Assembly: GCF_005473905.2 (NCBI RefSeq)
Contig: NZ_CP061336.1
Location: 3,216,501-3,280,500, forward strand
Reading direction: 5' to 3'
Source: Ruminiclostridium herbifermentans
GTDB taxonomy: Bacteria > Bacillota > Clostridia > Acetivibrionales > DSM-1351
Length of the DNA stretch: 64,000 nt
Below the pieces are notes generated by a model. That model searched no databases. It saw only the letters and a program-made list of their open reading frames with translations, and was not told where the DNA came from. The position numbers and the translations under genes were made by a program. Below, piece after piece: positions 1 through 7,888 of the stretch. The stretch's first letter is position 1, and the number at the start of each line of letters is the position of its first letter.

Positions 1-45
1 AACTAAAATATAATATCCAAAATTCGTCAACTATGGAGGTTTATT

Positions 46-405
46 ATGGAAACAAATGATGACATCACAGTGGAAAATTGCAGAAAGCTATTAAGGAGAG
101 CAGCATGGAGAATACAATATAAGAGTCGTATAAAGCAAATACGGGAACATCAAATGCTATTTGAAGAACAGGCATCTGAAATTGGTTTTGAAGCAGAAAT
201 TATATCAAAAATTTTTGTAGAAAGTCTGTTAAACACTATACCTTGGGAAAAATGTAGATATATTTTGGAAAAAACCATTATCTATGGCATGACTGAAAAA
301 GAAGTAGCAAAACAATTAAATATTACTCAACAGGGGGTGAATAAATGGAAAAAAAAGGGGTTAGATCTATTGCGCGAGACAATACAGAATTTAGAAATAC
401 AGTAA
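46..405 (+). CDS. Sigma-70 region 4-like protein (SigO-like half of a split sigma factor)
   Basis: A 119-residue, basic, helical protein. Residues about 78-110 form a sigma region 4-type helix-turn-helix: a YGMTEKEVAKQLN helix, the turn ITQQG, then VNKWKKKGLDLLRE as recognition helix. No region 2 is present, so alone it should not melt a promoter. The start is fixed by GGAGG at 35-39, six bases before the ATG. The next gene overlaps it by 61 bases and carries a region 2-like domain, so the two resemble the SigO/RsoA two-part sigma of Bacillus, or the sigma-like gene pairs of clostridial phages and conjugative elements. The gene's promoter lies outside or at the edge of the window. The DNA-binding role is well supported; the split-sigma role is inference. 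Confidence 0.65.
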   Translation: METNDDITVENCRKLLRRAAWRIQYKSRIKQIREHQMLFEEQASEIGFEAEIISKIFVESLLNTIPWEKCRYILEKTIIYGMTEKEVAKQLNITQQGVNKWKKKGLDLLRETIQNLEIQ

Positions 406-563
406 AATTGGCAAAACAAGGCGATAAAAATTCTATGGACGAAATTCTTAATCTATTTGCATATGATATTGAATACCTGTCAAAGTACATAATGTTGCCT
501 AGAGAAGATGCTATTCAATCACTAAAAGCTGAACTAATTAGTATCATTTGTAACCAAATATAA
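345..563 (+). CDS. Region 2-like small protein (RsoA / HTH_16-like)
   Basis: A 72-residue protein read in a different frame from the end of the preceding gene, with its own ribosome site (AGGGGGTGA, 332-340) just before ATG 345. The segment TVKLAKQGDKNSMDEILNLF matches the start of small 'helix-turn-helix, conjugative transposon-like' proteins and of sigma region 1.2/2.1, and the tail EDAIQSLKAELISII fits the following helix. In Bacillus the co-sigma RsoA has this domain and works with SigO, which supplies region 4. The 61-base overlap implies translational coupling and equal dosage. Target promoters are unknown; nothing in the adjacent 700 bases is an obvious target. Confidence 0.55.
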   Translation: MEKKGVRSIARDNTEFRNTVKLAKQGDKNSMDEILNLFAYDIEYLSKYIMLPREDAIQSLKAELISIICNQI

Positions 564-773
564 TTTTATTCTTTAACAAATCTAATACTAATTATAATAT
601 AAAATTTGGAATCACATTTTAAATTAAATCATATGCAGTGTTAGGGCAAATGCGTCCAACACTAGTGGTCACTGTTAATGTATTGCGCAGCATAAACAGT
701 GATTAACTATATCTTTTATTTTTTTATGTGAAAAGTATTACATTTAATGTTGTGGAAAATTTAGCTAATGTTC
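564..773 (+). other. 3' untranslated stretch with two adjacent hairpins
   Basis: Downstream of the split sigma pair and before its terminator lie two neighbouring inverted repeats. AGTGTTAGG (637-645) pairs with TCCAACACT (655-663) around a GCA/TGC inner stem, and TCACTGTT (669-676) pairs with AACAGTGA (695-702). They would sit in the 3' UTR of the sigma transcript. No open reading frame is seen here. Confidence 0.5.
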
Positions 774-806
774 GACCCCCAAGAAATTATACTTGGGGGT
801 CTTTTT
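774..806 (+). terminator. Intrinsic terminator of the split sigma operon
   Basis: A perfect 10-bp stem GACCCCCAAG/CTTGGGGGTC (774-783 and 792-801) with an 8-base loop is followed directly by TTTTT (802-806). The T-run is only on the plus-strand side, so it ends the transcript from the genes at 46-563. Confidence 0.9.
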
Positions 807-874
807 ATAACATCTGGATTCAAAATTAAATTTTCGATTAAAGAAAAAATCGCAGAATATTTAATTGCTTCAGC

Positions 875-976
875 GGCGTTTCAATGAGGAAGGATTTATT
901 TTTTTCACCGTCTGAAACTAAAGCTGTACCCACCACTTATTGCAGGAGGGAAATTTACTTGCCTCGTTATAATGCC
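875..976. repeat. Intergenic hairpin repeat, copy 1
   Basis: The 15-base start GGCGTTTCAATGAGG (875-889) is an imperfect inverted repeat of the end CCTCGTTATAATGCC (962-976), 11 of 15 positions pairing. Between them is a conserved core, CGTCTGAAAC followed by AAAGCTGTACCCACC (909-934). A second copy follows at 1050-1146 and diverged copies lie at 24834-24926, 24971-25067 and 53683-53875. No ORF is present. It could be a structured RNA or a decayed miniature mobile element. Confidence 0.75.
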
Positions 977-1049
977 AAGATTCAAAGTGAAATTTTTCAA
1001 TTAATATAAAAATCATAGAAAAGGTCGTAGAAAATTTCACTTCTTCATT

Positions 1050-1146
1050 GGCGTTTCAATGAGGTAGAAGTTCTATTTCACGTCTGAAACCAAAGCTGTA
1101 CCCACCTTATTACTGTGGGATATTTTCTAATCTCATTATTATTACC
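1050..1146. repeat. Intergenic hairpin repeat, copy 2
   Basis: It starts with the same 15 bases GGCGTTTCAATGAGG (1050-1064) as copy 1 and shares the core CGTCTGAAAC/AAAGCTGTACCCACC (1081-1106). The closing arm, CTCATTATTATTACC (1132-1146), is more diverged. The direction matches copy 1, with 73 bases between the copies. Confidence 0.75.
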
Positions 1147-1247
1147 TAGTTTTGCTATAACAACATACAAAGCGATGTATCAACATTAATTTATATATTG
1201 CTGAACATCTAATCAGTTATATATACTTTACACCTTTTATGTATATA

Positions 1248-1544
1248 TTAACTATCCTTACCTAGCTCTTCTCTTATTTCATTAATCCTTAAATGAGCTT
1301 GTTTTGTACTCTCTTCCACACGTGCCAACCTATTAGCATGGTTATTTACTGTACGATTCAGGCATTTTAGTTCAAGCAATGTAGTATCGCTGCTACGCTT
1401 TATATAGTCAATATCTACCTTAAGTTGTCCTGCTTCAATCCCACTTTGCTTTGACTCACTTTTAATTCTAGCCTGCATCGTAAGATAGCCAAATATAATT
1501 CCACAAATAGCTGCCACACATGTAATAATAATGTTTAGTTCCAT
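1248..1544 (-). CDS. Phage-type small membrane / coiled-coil protein
   Basis: A 98-residue protein with one N-terminal membrane helix (residues about 3-23, NIIITCVAAICGIIFGYLTM) followed by a charged helical region. The tail RLARVEESTKQAHLRINEI matches a pattern I associate with small proteins in the lysis region of clostridial phages (holin-like accessory proteins). ATG 1544 is preferred because GAAGGTGG lies 7 bases before it; the upstream GTG at 1553 overlaps that site. It sits alone, convergent with the split sigma pair, and may be part of a prophage or element remnant. Function is not established. Confidence 0.55.
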   Translation of the reverse strand: MELNIIITCVAAICGIIFGYLTMQARIKSESKQSGIEAGQLKVDIDYIKRSSDTTLLELKCLNRTVNNHANRLARVEESTKQAHLRINEIREELGKDS

Positions 1545-1645
1545 CTTTGCCACCTTCTTTCTATAATTAATATAAAAGGACTACCTATTTATTAAGTAAT
1601 CCTAGTCCCTAATATAACAATCATATTTTATAAAAAGTAGCAGCC

Positions 1646-3301
1646 TCATAATCCTTTACTCATTATTTCAGCACCAATCTCAGCGAAAATAGGTGCAGCA
1701 GCAGTTCCTCCACTTTTACCGTCTTCAATAAAAATTGCTACTGAATATTTTGGTGCATTTGCAGGAAAATAACCCGCAAACCATGCTTGTATTATTTTTT
1801 CTCCATCAATGTATTGTCCAGTTTCAGCACTTCCAGTCTTTCCACCTGCCCCACCGTAACCATCAAGATTTGCCTGTTTTCCAGTCCCTATGCTTACTAC
1901 TCCCTCCATAAGACGTTTTAATCTTTTGGCAGTTACCTCTGATAGTACTCGCTTTTGGCTTATTTCTTTCAAATCTCTAACTTTATTTCCTTCTTTGTTT
2001 ACCACACAATCAACAACATTAATATTATTCTTTATTCCACCATTAGCTATAGTGGCAACTAAATCAGCAATCTGAACTGGTGTAGCTAATATCTGACCCT
2101 GCCCAATAGAAACATTTGCAATATCTCCAGGATTTTTTATATCTGATAATGGGGAAACAAATCCTTTTGCCTCATCAATCCCCTGTAAAGATAATCCAGT
2201 ATTATTACCTAGTCCTAATGTATTACACATTGACAAAATCGGGTCTGCTCCTAAGTCCAGTGCCATATTTATAAAATAAGAATTGCAGGAAAGTGCTAAT
2301 GCACTGTTTATTTCAATAGTTCCATGTCCCCCCTTCTCATATGATGAACATTTAAACTCCTTGTCACCCACTTGAATATATCCGGGACAATTATAAATCA
2401 TATCAAAATTCGGATTTTTTTCAAACATTGCAGCCAAATCAATTAATTTAAATACCGAGCCTAAATTGTACTGGGCCACAGCTCTGTTAAACAATGGTCT
2501 CTTATTATTTGATAAATACTTTTCAATATCATTAGGATCAAAATCAGGCTTACTGCACATAGCTACAATATCACCATTATTAACGTTTTCAACAACAATC
2601 GCACCTGTTAGGCCTCTTTTATCCAATGCTTCTTCTATAGTTGCCTGTATATGATAATCAATTGTAAGTCTTATATCTAGCTTTTTAGTTTTATCGTCGC
2701 CTTTAATAATCCTGTAACCTAGGCCATTGAGCAGTTCATTATTACTATCAGTAATTACGGCAAGCGAATCCTCATGTCCATAATTCAATGTCTTTTCATA
2801 AAGCTTTTCTAAACCATTAATCCCTATTTTATCTACCTTATTTAAATAGCCTAATAAATGCTTAGCTTTGGTATCTGTATTGTATCTATTTAGTGAATTT
2901 AAAAATGAAATTCCTTCAATATTCATATTGGCAAGAATAGACTTTGTTTCTTTATCAATTTCAACTAAAATGGGTGTATTATATCTTTGAATTTTTTCCT
3001 TTGTTTTTTCAACATCTAATCCTACAAACCTGCATATTTGCTCAACTGAAGACATTTGATCCCGCAAAAGTGCAGGTTTTAAAACAAGAGTAATTCCAGG
3101 CGTTCTGTTGGTAAGCCTTATACCATTTCTGTCTATAAAATCTCCTCTTGCACTTTCTATATTAACATTACTTGATCTCTGTGCAGAAGCTTCCTTTGCC
3201 ATGGAATTACCTCCAACTATTTGAATATAAAATAGTCTAGTAATTAGGCATGAAAACACTGCTAAAAATATAAAAAGTAATATTCTTATTCTTCTATGCA
3301 T
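1646..3301 (-). CDS. Class B penicillin-binding protein (PBP2/FtsI/SpoVD type transpeptidase)
   Basis: A 551-residue peptidoglycan D,D-transpeptidase. An N-terminal membrane anchor (residues about 5-24) is followed by the dimerisation domain (RGDFIDRNG at 52-60) and the transpeptidase domain with all three active-site motifs: SVFK (Ser282 nucleophile, Lys285), SCN (338-340) and KTG (488-490). There is no C-terminal PASTA domain. At 551 residues it is shorter than typical SpoVD or PBP2x, close to PbpA/PBP2A-type enzymes. GGGG lies 7 bases before the ATG. It appears monocistronic, flanked by spacers of about 100 and 420 bases. A role in wall elongation or sporulation cannot be decided from sequence alone. 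Confidence 0.9.
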   Translation of the reverse strand: MHRRIRILLFIFLAVFSCLITRLFYIQIVGGNSMAKEASAQRSSNVNIESARGDFIDRNGIRLTNRTPGITLVLKPALLRDQMSSVEQICRFVGLDVEKTKEKIQRYNTPILVEIDKETKSILANMNIEGISFLNSLNRYNTDTKAKHLLGYLNKVDKIGINGLEKLYEKTLNYGHEDSLAVITDSNNELLNGLGYRIIKGDDKTKKLDIRLTIDYHIQATIEEALDKRGLTGAIVVENVNNGDIVAMCSKPDFDPNDIEKYLSNNKRPLFNRAVAQYNLGSVFKLIDLAAMFEKNPNFDMIYNCPGYIQVGDKEFKCSSYEKGGHGTIEINSALALSCNSYFINMALDLGADPILSMCNTLGLGNNTGLSLQGIDEAKGFVSPLSDIKNPGDIANVSIGQGQILATPVQIADLVATIANGGIKNNINVVDCVVNKEGNKVRDLKEISQKRVLSEVTAKRLKRLMEGVVSIGTGKQANLDGYGGAGGKTGSAETGQYIDGEKIIQAWFAGYFPANAPKYSVAIFIEDGKSGGTAAAPIFAEIGAEIMSKGL

Positions 3302-3724
3302 AAAAAAACCCCTTTTTTGAAAACTAATTATTTACCTGCCTTAAGCATTAAAAGTACTATTAGCTATCACTAAATTGCGTACAGTAATGCATTGGTATTC
3401 ACAATAATATTGTTTCCAAAAATTGGGTCACATTATACTAGCTTAATATGTTCACTTTTGATATTTTCATTGTTTTTAATAATATTGTAAAACTGCACTT
3501 TCAAAGCAAAATAAAGACATTGCTGTATGGTCAACACTTCCATTTGATTTCTTAAAAAAAGTAAGAAGTTCTAAATCGCTTTTATGCATTAACCTCACCT
3601 ACTTTTAATTTAATAAAATTACTCAACTTTCCCACATGAATATCTTTAGCGTGGGAGACCTATCAATATAAGTTACCAAAATAATTGCACTAAATTAGAA
3701 ACTATGCTTGAGTATTGGTATTAT
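3302..3724. other. Intergenic region, nothing recognised
   Basis: 423 AT-rich bases between the PBP gene and the gene ending at 3725. They should hold the PBP promoter and the end of the upstream unit. I see no convincing ORF, terminator or RNA element; TATGGTC/CAATGC-type short repeats are not significant. Confidence 0.5.
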
Positions 3725-4825
3725 TTAAGTGAAATTAATAAGCATTTCATTTAACTCTTTTTCTAATGCTAGTAGCTTTCTAAATTTATTTGCTATTTTT
3801 TCATTAAGCTGAGTTGTCCTTGTGGATTTTGTATATTTAGCCAGCACTGATTCTAAGTGTCTCCATTGAAAAATTAACTCTTCAAGAGTATCACTTAATC
3901 TCATAAGATTTTCTTTTTTTCCTACATCTTGTATTTCCCGAATAATATACTCTAATAAAATTTGTCTTGAACCATGTATCATCCACATATCAAAGGTTAA
4001 TTTATCATGAAGCGCCCAATTAGCAGTATGTTTATACTTTTTTATATCAACACCAGCATTACAAATATCTATGATTTTTTCAAATGCAGATATTCCATAA
4101 TACTTTGTAATACCTTTGTCTGAAAGTGTTTTGCCTACAAAATTTTCGCTAATAGCATGAATATAGCTAACTATGTCTTCGTGCTTTAAATTTTCATTAA
4201 TATATTGTTTATCCATATCAAGAATATGACATCTCAAGTAAAAATTACATGCCTCTTCCATATCTTTTTTCTCAATTACACCAATTTGATTATTAAACTG
4301 GTAAGGAACAAAATTATTTAAATTGATACGGTTTGGTATTTTTTCTGCATAATAGAATTTATCAGCTTCATGATAAAGAAGGATATTAACATGTGGTGCT
4401 GCTCCATTAAAATATGAATTCAAATCAAAATCTGGATCATATTCAGCATAATATTTTATTTTTTGAAAAACGGTCTGTAGCATAACCATATGCCCCTTAT
4501 CTAAAAGGCTTTCCAAAAATTCTATTGCATGTTTATCCCGCTCTTTTACATAGGTTATTAACTTAATATACTTGTGCCATACAGGAGCATAATTGCTGTT
4601 TTCATTTGTAATGAAAAAGACTCCTGTTTCTTCTTCGTAAGTCAGTATAGGATTGATATCTCTTATAAACAGTGGAATAATAATGCTTTTATCTAATTGA
4701 TTGCTATTTTTTACAATATTATAAATAGCAGCTTCATAGCAGCTTAATGCCATAGCTAATTTATCTTCGCTGTTGTCCTTGTTTAAAAAAAATGACAAAT
4801 CATTTAAATCTGTTTTTTTCAACAT
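3725..4825 (-). CDS. Uncharacterised protein partnered with BtrK-like decarboxylase (possible BtrH_N/C39-like fold)
   Basis: About 366 residues, soluble, no signal peptide. I do not recognise the family with confidence. From the ATG at 4825, the N-terminal part has a Cys in SCYEAAIYNIV (Cys29), a 'LLDKGHMVMLQTVF' strand region and a His in GAAPHVNILLYHEADKFYY (His145). This Cys/His layout is like peptidase-C39/BtrH_N-type domains, which in butirosin synthesis move an acyl group from a carrier protein. The C-terminal half is helical, ending in a coiled coil (about 310-365). The upstream decarboxylase gene ends 31 bases before this ATG, so they are co-transcribed. TTG 4840 is an alternative start. 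The link to BtrH is inference. Confidence 0.5.
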   Translation of the reverse strand: MLKKTDLNDLSFFLNKDNSEDKLAMALSCYEAAIYNIVKNSNQLDKSIIIPLFIRDINPILTYEEETGVFFITNENSNYAPVWHKYIKLITYVKERDKHAIEFLESLLDKGHMVMLQTVFQKIKYYAEYDPDFDLNSYFNGAAPHVNILLYHEADKFYYAEKIPNRINLNNFVPYQFNNQIGVIEKKDMEEACNFYLRCHILDMDKQYINENLKHEDIVSYIHAISENFVGKTLSDKGITKYYGISAFEKIIDICNAGVDIKKYKHTANWALHDKLTFDMWMIHGSRQILLEYIIREIQDVGKKENLMRLSDTLEELIFQWRHLESVLAKYTKSTRTTQLNEKIANKFRKLLALEKELNEMLINFT

Positions 4826-4856
4826 AGCACCAACTTTCAACTAGATATTGTTTAAT

Positions 4857-6101
4857 CTATTTTCTATTAAGTTCATTTTGCCCTTTTATATAATCTTCTT
4901 TTCTTCCTCTTTCTCTTAATACAAACGATTCTTTACCAAATTGAATAACCTCTGCCGGTGAAGGATGGCTGAGAAAGGCTAATGGACTTTGTGTTAAACC
5001 GTAAGCACCTGACTTATCAATTGCAAGAATATCTCCAACATCAATCTGGGGAAGCTTCACTTTCTGTCCAATCACATCTGTAGGTGTACAAAGGGGACCT
5101 ACTACATTTACCTCTTCCTCTGCTTCAGATTTATTTAATACATGCATAGGGAAATTATTGCGTATATGTCGTCCTAGAAAAGCAGACGAAGCGTGATGAT
5201 TTGAACCTCCGTCACATATAATGTATTTATTTCCCTTACATTCCTTTGTATATATTACTTTAGTCAAATACATACCCGACTCAGCCATTAAGAATCTTCC
5301 ACTTTCAACTGCAACTCTTGTATGTACTAATCTATCTTTATACTTATCCCATACTTGGGCAACCCCTTCTTTTAGAACTTCTAAGTTTAGTTCTGTTTCT
5401 CCTTTAAAATAAGGAATTCCAAAGCCGCCTCCCATATCTAAAAATTTTAACGAGAATCCATATGTTTCTGATAACTCAAGAGCTAATGAAATAATTTGCT
5501 CCATAGCGAATATAATCTTCTCTGCATATAATGCTTGAGTTCCTGTATAAATGTGAATTCCAATTACATTGATATTAGGCAGCTGTGAAAATGTGTCAAA
5601 TGCTTTTCCCATCAAAGCCTGATCTATTCCAAATTGAGTTGGAACACCTGACATTTTTATACTAGAACAAGTAGCATCAAAATCAGGATTGATTCTTATA
5701 GAAATATCTACTTTTTTATTTTTTTCAGCTGCTATGCTGTTAATAATAATTGCTTCGTCTATTGATTCAATATTTATACTATATATCTGTTCTTCAATGG
5801 CATATTCAAGTTCTTCATAGGTTTTACCCGGGCTGGTAAAAATAATCTGCTGAGGCGAAAAACCTGCTGACAGCGCAGTATAAAGTTCACCACTAGAAGC
5901 TACTTCTATAGAACTATTTAGTTTTTTAAATAGCTGACATATTCCAAGTAAAGGATTTGTCTTCATGGAATAAAATATTTCTATCTCCTCAGGCAGGCAG
6001 CTTTTGAGTTTTTCAAATTGCGAAATAATTTTATCGCCATCATATGTATATAACGGTGTACCATATTTTTGAGCCAAAGCTTGTAAATCATTATCATTCA
6101 T
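4857..6101 (-). CDS. BtrK/LysA-family PLP-dependent amino-acid decarboxylase
   Basis: 414 residues, fold-type III (alanine racemase-like) decarboxylase. The PLP lysine is in EIFYSMKTNP, the phosphate-binding glycines in FLDMGGGFGIPYF, and the C-terminal active-site Cys and Tyr motifs are GPLCTPTDVIG and KSGAYGLTQSP. Several motifs (SIKMSGVPTQFG, GIHIYTGTQ, DGGSNHHASSAF) match what I recall of BtrK, which decarboxylates glutamyl-carrier protein in butirosin synthesis, better than ordinary diaminopimelate decarboxylase. AAGGGGG lies 9 bases before ATG 6101, so the upstream TTG (6158) is not the start. The partner gene at 3725-4825 follows. The substrate is unknown; no carrier protein, ligase or oxygenase gene is nearby. 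Confidence 0.8.
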   Translation of the reverse strand: MNDNDLQALAQKYGTPLYTYDGDKIISQFEKLKSCLPEEIEIFYSMKTNPLLGICQLFKKLNSSIEVASSGELYTALSAGFSPQQIIFTSPGKTYEELEYAIEEQIYSINIESIDEAIIINSIAAEKNKKVDISIRINPDFDATCSSIKMSGVPTQFGIDQALMGKAFDTFSQLPNINVIGIHIYTGTQALYAEKIIFAMEQIISLALELSETYGFSLKFLDMGGGFGIPYFKGETELNLEVLKEGVAQVWDKYKDRLVHTRVAVESGRFLMAESGMYLTKVIYTKECKGNKYIICDGGSNHHASSAFLGRHIRNNFPMHVLNKSEAEEEVNVVGPLCTPTDVIGQKVKLPQIDVGDILAIDKSGAYGLTQSPLAFLSHPSPAEVIQFGKESFVLRERGRKEDYIKGQNELNRK

Positions 6102-6271
6102 TTTATTAATCCCCCTTATTTTATATAAATTCTGAATATTTATTAACTCAATTTTCAAATAAAATTTGAGTTAATAAATATTTTTATAAAGGCAATTTCA
6201 GTTGAAGTTCACATATTATGCTTACCTCTAAACATCCTAATTTACATTCTACTGAGGATTTTACCTATATA

Positions 6272-7192
6272 TTACTTTGGGTTCTGAAGATACTGTGCAA
6301 TAAATCCTTCCAATACACCTTGAGAACTGATTTTTATTTCTTCTATATTAAATTTGTCCATAACTGAAAGAAGTATTTTAATTCCGGATGTGATTACATC
6401 TGCTCTTTTAGGATTGAGTCCGATAAGTTTCTTTTTGCTTTCTATATTTAAAAGTTTTAGCATGGAAAATAGCAATTCTATTTCATGTTTCTTGATAACT
6501 TTGCCATTTATAGATTTTTCTTTTGAATGTTCTTTTTGATAAAAAAGTGTCCCCAGAGTTTTTATTGTTCCTCCAGTTCCAACTAACTGTAGCCCGCTTA
6601 AATCTAATGATTCTCTTTCGTTTATCTGTTTCTCTATGTATGCAGTCATTTGCTCAACCTCGCTGTCTTCTATAGGATCATGGCTGACAAACATTTCTGT
6701 TAATCTAACTGCTCCAACATCTAAACTGATTTTCTGCTCAATAACAGTACCATTTCCAATTATTATTTCTGTACTGCCCCCACCTATATCAATGACACTG
6801 AATTTTTGAGATTTGTTTTCAACAACCTCTCTACAAGCCATATATGCTAATTGAGCTTCCTCTTCACCGCTGATAACATTAATATCAATACCAAATAACT
6901 CTTTTACTTTCCCAATAAAAGCTTCCTTATTACCTGCATCTCTTAAAACACTAGTTGAGAAAATTGATACCATCTTTGCTCCTTGAGCATTACTTTCTTT
7001 TATTAAGTTTCCAATAATCTCAATACCCTTTTCTATTGCTTCAGGCTTTAAGTTATTTTCAGGATACATCCCACTACTTAGTCGATTAACTGTGCTAGTT
7101 CTAGTAATAACTTCAACTGCTCCATTTTCATTTAGTTGAGCAATAATAAATTTAGTCGAATTTGTACCTATTTCTATAGCTGAAACACGCAT
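6272..7192 (-). CDS. Ppx/GppA family exopolyphosphatase / (p)ppGpp phosphohydrolase
   Basis: 306 residues from ATG 7192. It has the ASKHA phosphatase motifs: IEIGTNSTKFIIA at the N-terminus, EEEAQLAYMA and IDIGGGSTEIIIG in the middle, and VGTGGTIKTLG later. It lacks the C-terminal HD domain of long Ppx proteins, as usual in clostridia. It should hydrolyse polyphosphate or pppGpp; sequence does not separate the two. Family members usually start right before the first motif, which favours MRVSAIEIG (7192). Upstream in-frame ATGs (7204, 7210) and TTG 7219 lie inside the leader hairpin described separately, and the strong GGGGGG ribosome site is beyond that hairpin. Confidence 0.85.
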   Translation of the reverse strand: MRVSAIEIGTNSTKFIIAQLNENGAVEVITRTSTVNRLSSGMYPENNLKPEAIEKGIEIIGNLIKESNAQGAKMVSIFSTSVLRDAGNKEAFIGKVKELFGIDINVISGEEEAQLAYMACREVVENKSQKFSVIDIGGGSTEIIIGNGTVIEQKISLDVGAVRLTEMFVSHDPIEDSEVEQMTAYIEKQINERESLDLSGLQLVGTGGTIKTLGTLFYQKEHSKEKSINGKVIKKHEIELLFSMLKLLNIESKKKLIGLNPKRADVITSGIKILLSVMDKFNIEEIKISSQGVLEGFIAQYLQNPK

Positions 7193-7260
7193 AAATACAT
7201 CCATGTCCATGTTAAACAAATTAACAATAAATCAATGACATGGACTTGGCACCCCCCTTT
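7190..7260 (-). promoter_or_regulatory. Hairpin-spaced Shine-Dalgarno, Ppx/GppA gene (copy 1 of 4)
   Basis: On the minus strand AAAGGGGGGTG (7260-7250) is followed at once by a stem CCAAGTCCATGT/ACATGGACATGG (7249-7238 and 7212-7201, 11 of 12 pairs) with a 25-base loop, then ATGTATTT and the start ATG at 7192. If the hairpin is folded, the SD-to-start gap is 8 bases rather than over 50. The same arrangement with different stem sequences occurs before trmR, comEA and the gene at 52059-53546. Confidence 0.6.
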
Positions 7261-7755
7261 AAAAATTTATAATATATATTTAGCCATATTCCATGCCCAT
7301 GTTTAATAAAAAGTATTAAAAGTCAATTACAACATACCTAAAGCCGTTCTCCTTTGGATTTGTGGCTAAAGCCTCCTGAAGTTAAAACCATAATATAAAA
7401 CCCCAAAATGCGTTCAAAGTCTGATTAAAAGCAGAATTCATCTAAAAGCGAAAACATTGAACCAGAATTGGCTTTGGTAATAACATGGACTGGGCATAAC
7501 TTTGAAGCTATTTTATTTTAATTGTTCATAATGCGTAATAGAATTGCTTGATATAATTTATTTTATCAAGTACCTATATTTTTTAGAATACATTACATTA
7601 ATTACCTTGTCAATATATTGACATTACAACTTATATTGTATTTTGGCTATTTATTGTATATATTGATGTATTTTAGGAATTAATGTTTGCTTTTGTTGAT
7701 TTGTCAGAATGCCGTATTTCTTAGCTTTGGCAGGAACACAAGTAAAAAACTATAC
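7261..7755. other. Leader/intergenic region with a second AGTCCATG inverted pair
   Basis: Upstream of the hairpin-spaced SD, the minus strand holds a wider pair: TGCCC-AGTC-CATGTT (7496-7482) can pair as TGCCC+CATGTT with AACATGGGCA (7303-7294), enclosing about 180 bases that include AGGAGGCTTTAGCC. It may be a long 5' leader of the phosphatase gene. From 7500 to 7755 the sequence is AT-rich and I see nothing else before the CRISPR repeats. Confidence 0.35.
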
Positions 7756-7888
7756 GTATATATACATCTTATGTTTCAGTTACAGACTGCACATTTATCA
7801 AATGTAGAAGACTATTGCTAGTTTAAATACATCTCATGTTTCAGTTACAGTAGAAAAAGACGTTTTGTCGGTATTTAGCACCGAAAGT

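Noticed and set aside
6102-6158. N-terminal extension of the BtrK-like decarboxylase from TTG 6158
   Set aside because: AAGGGGG before ATG 6101 lies within it and the homologues start near MNDNDLQ; the extension has no SD.
7290-7500. Group II intron or riboswitch in the phosphatase leader
   Set aside because: GGAGG/AGCC motifs and pairing are present, but no domain V-like hairpin or known aptamer consensus could be traced.
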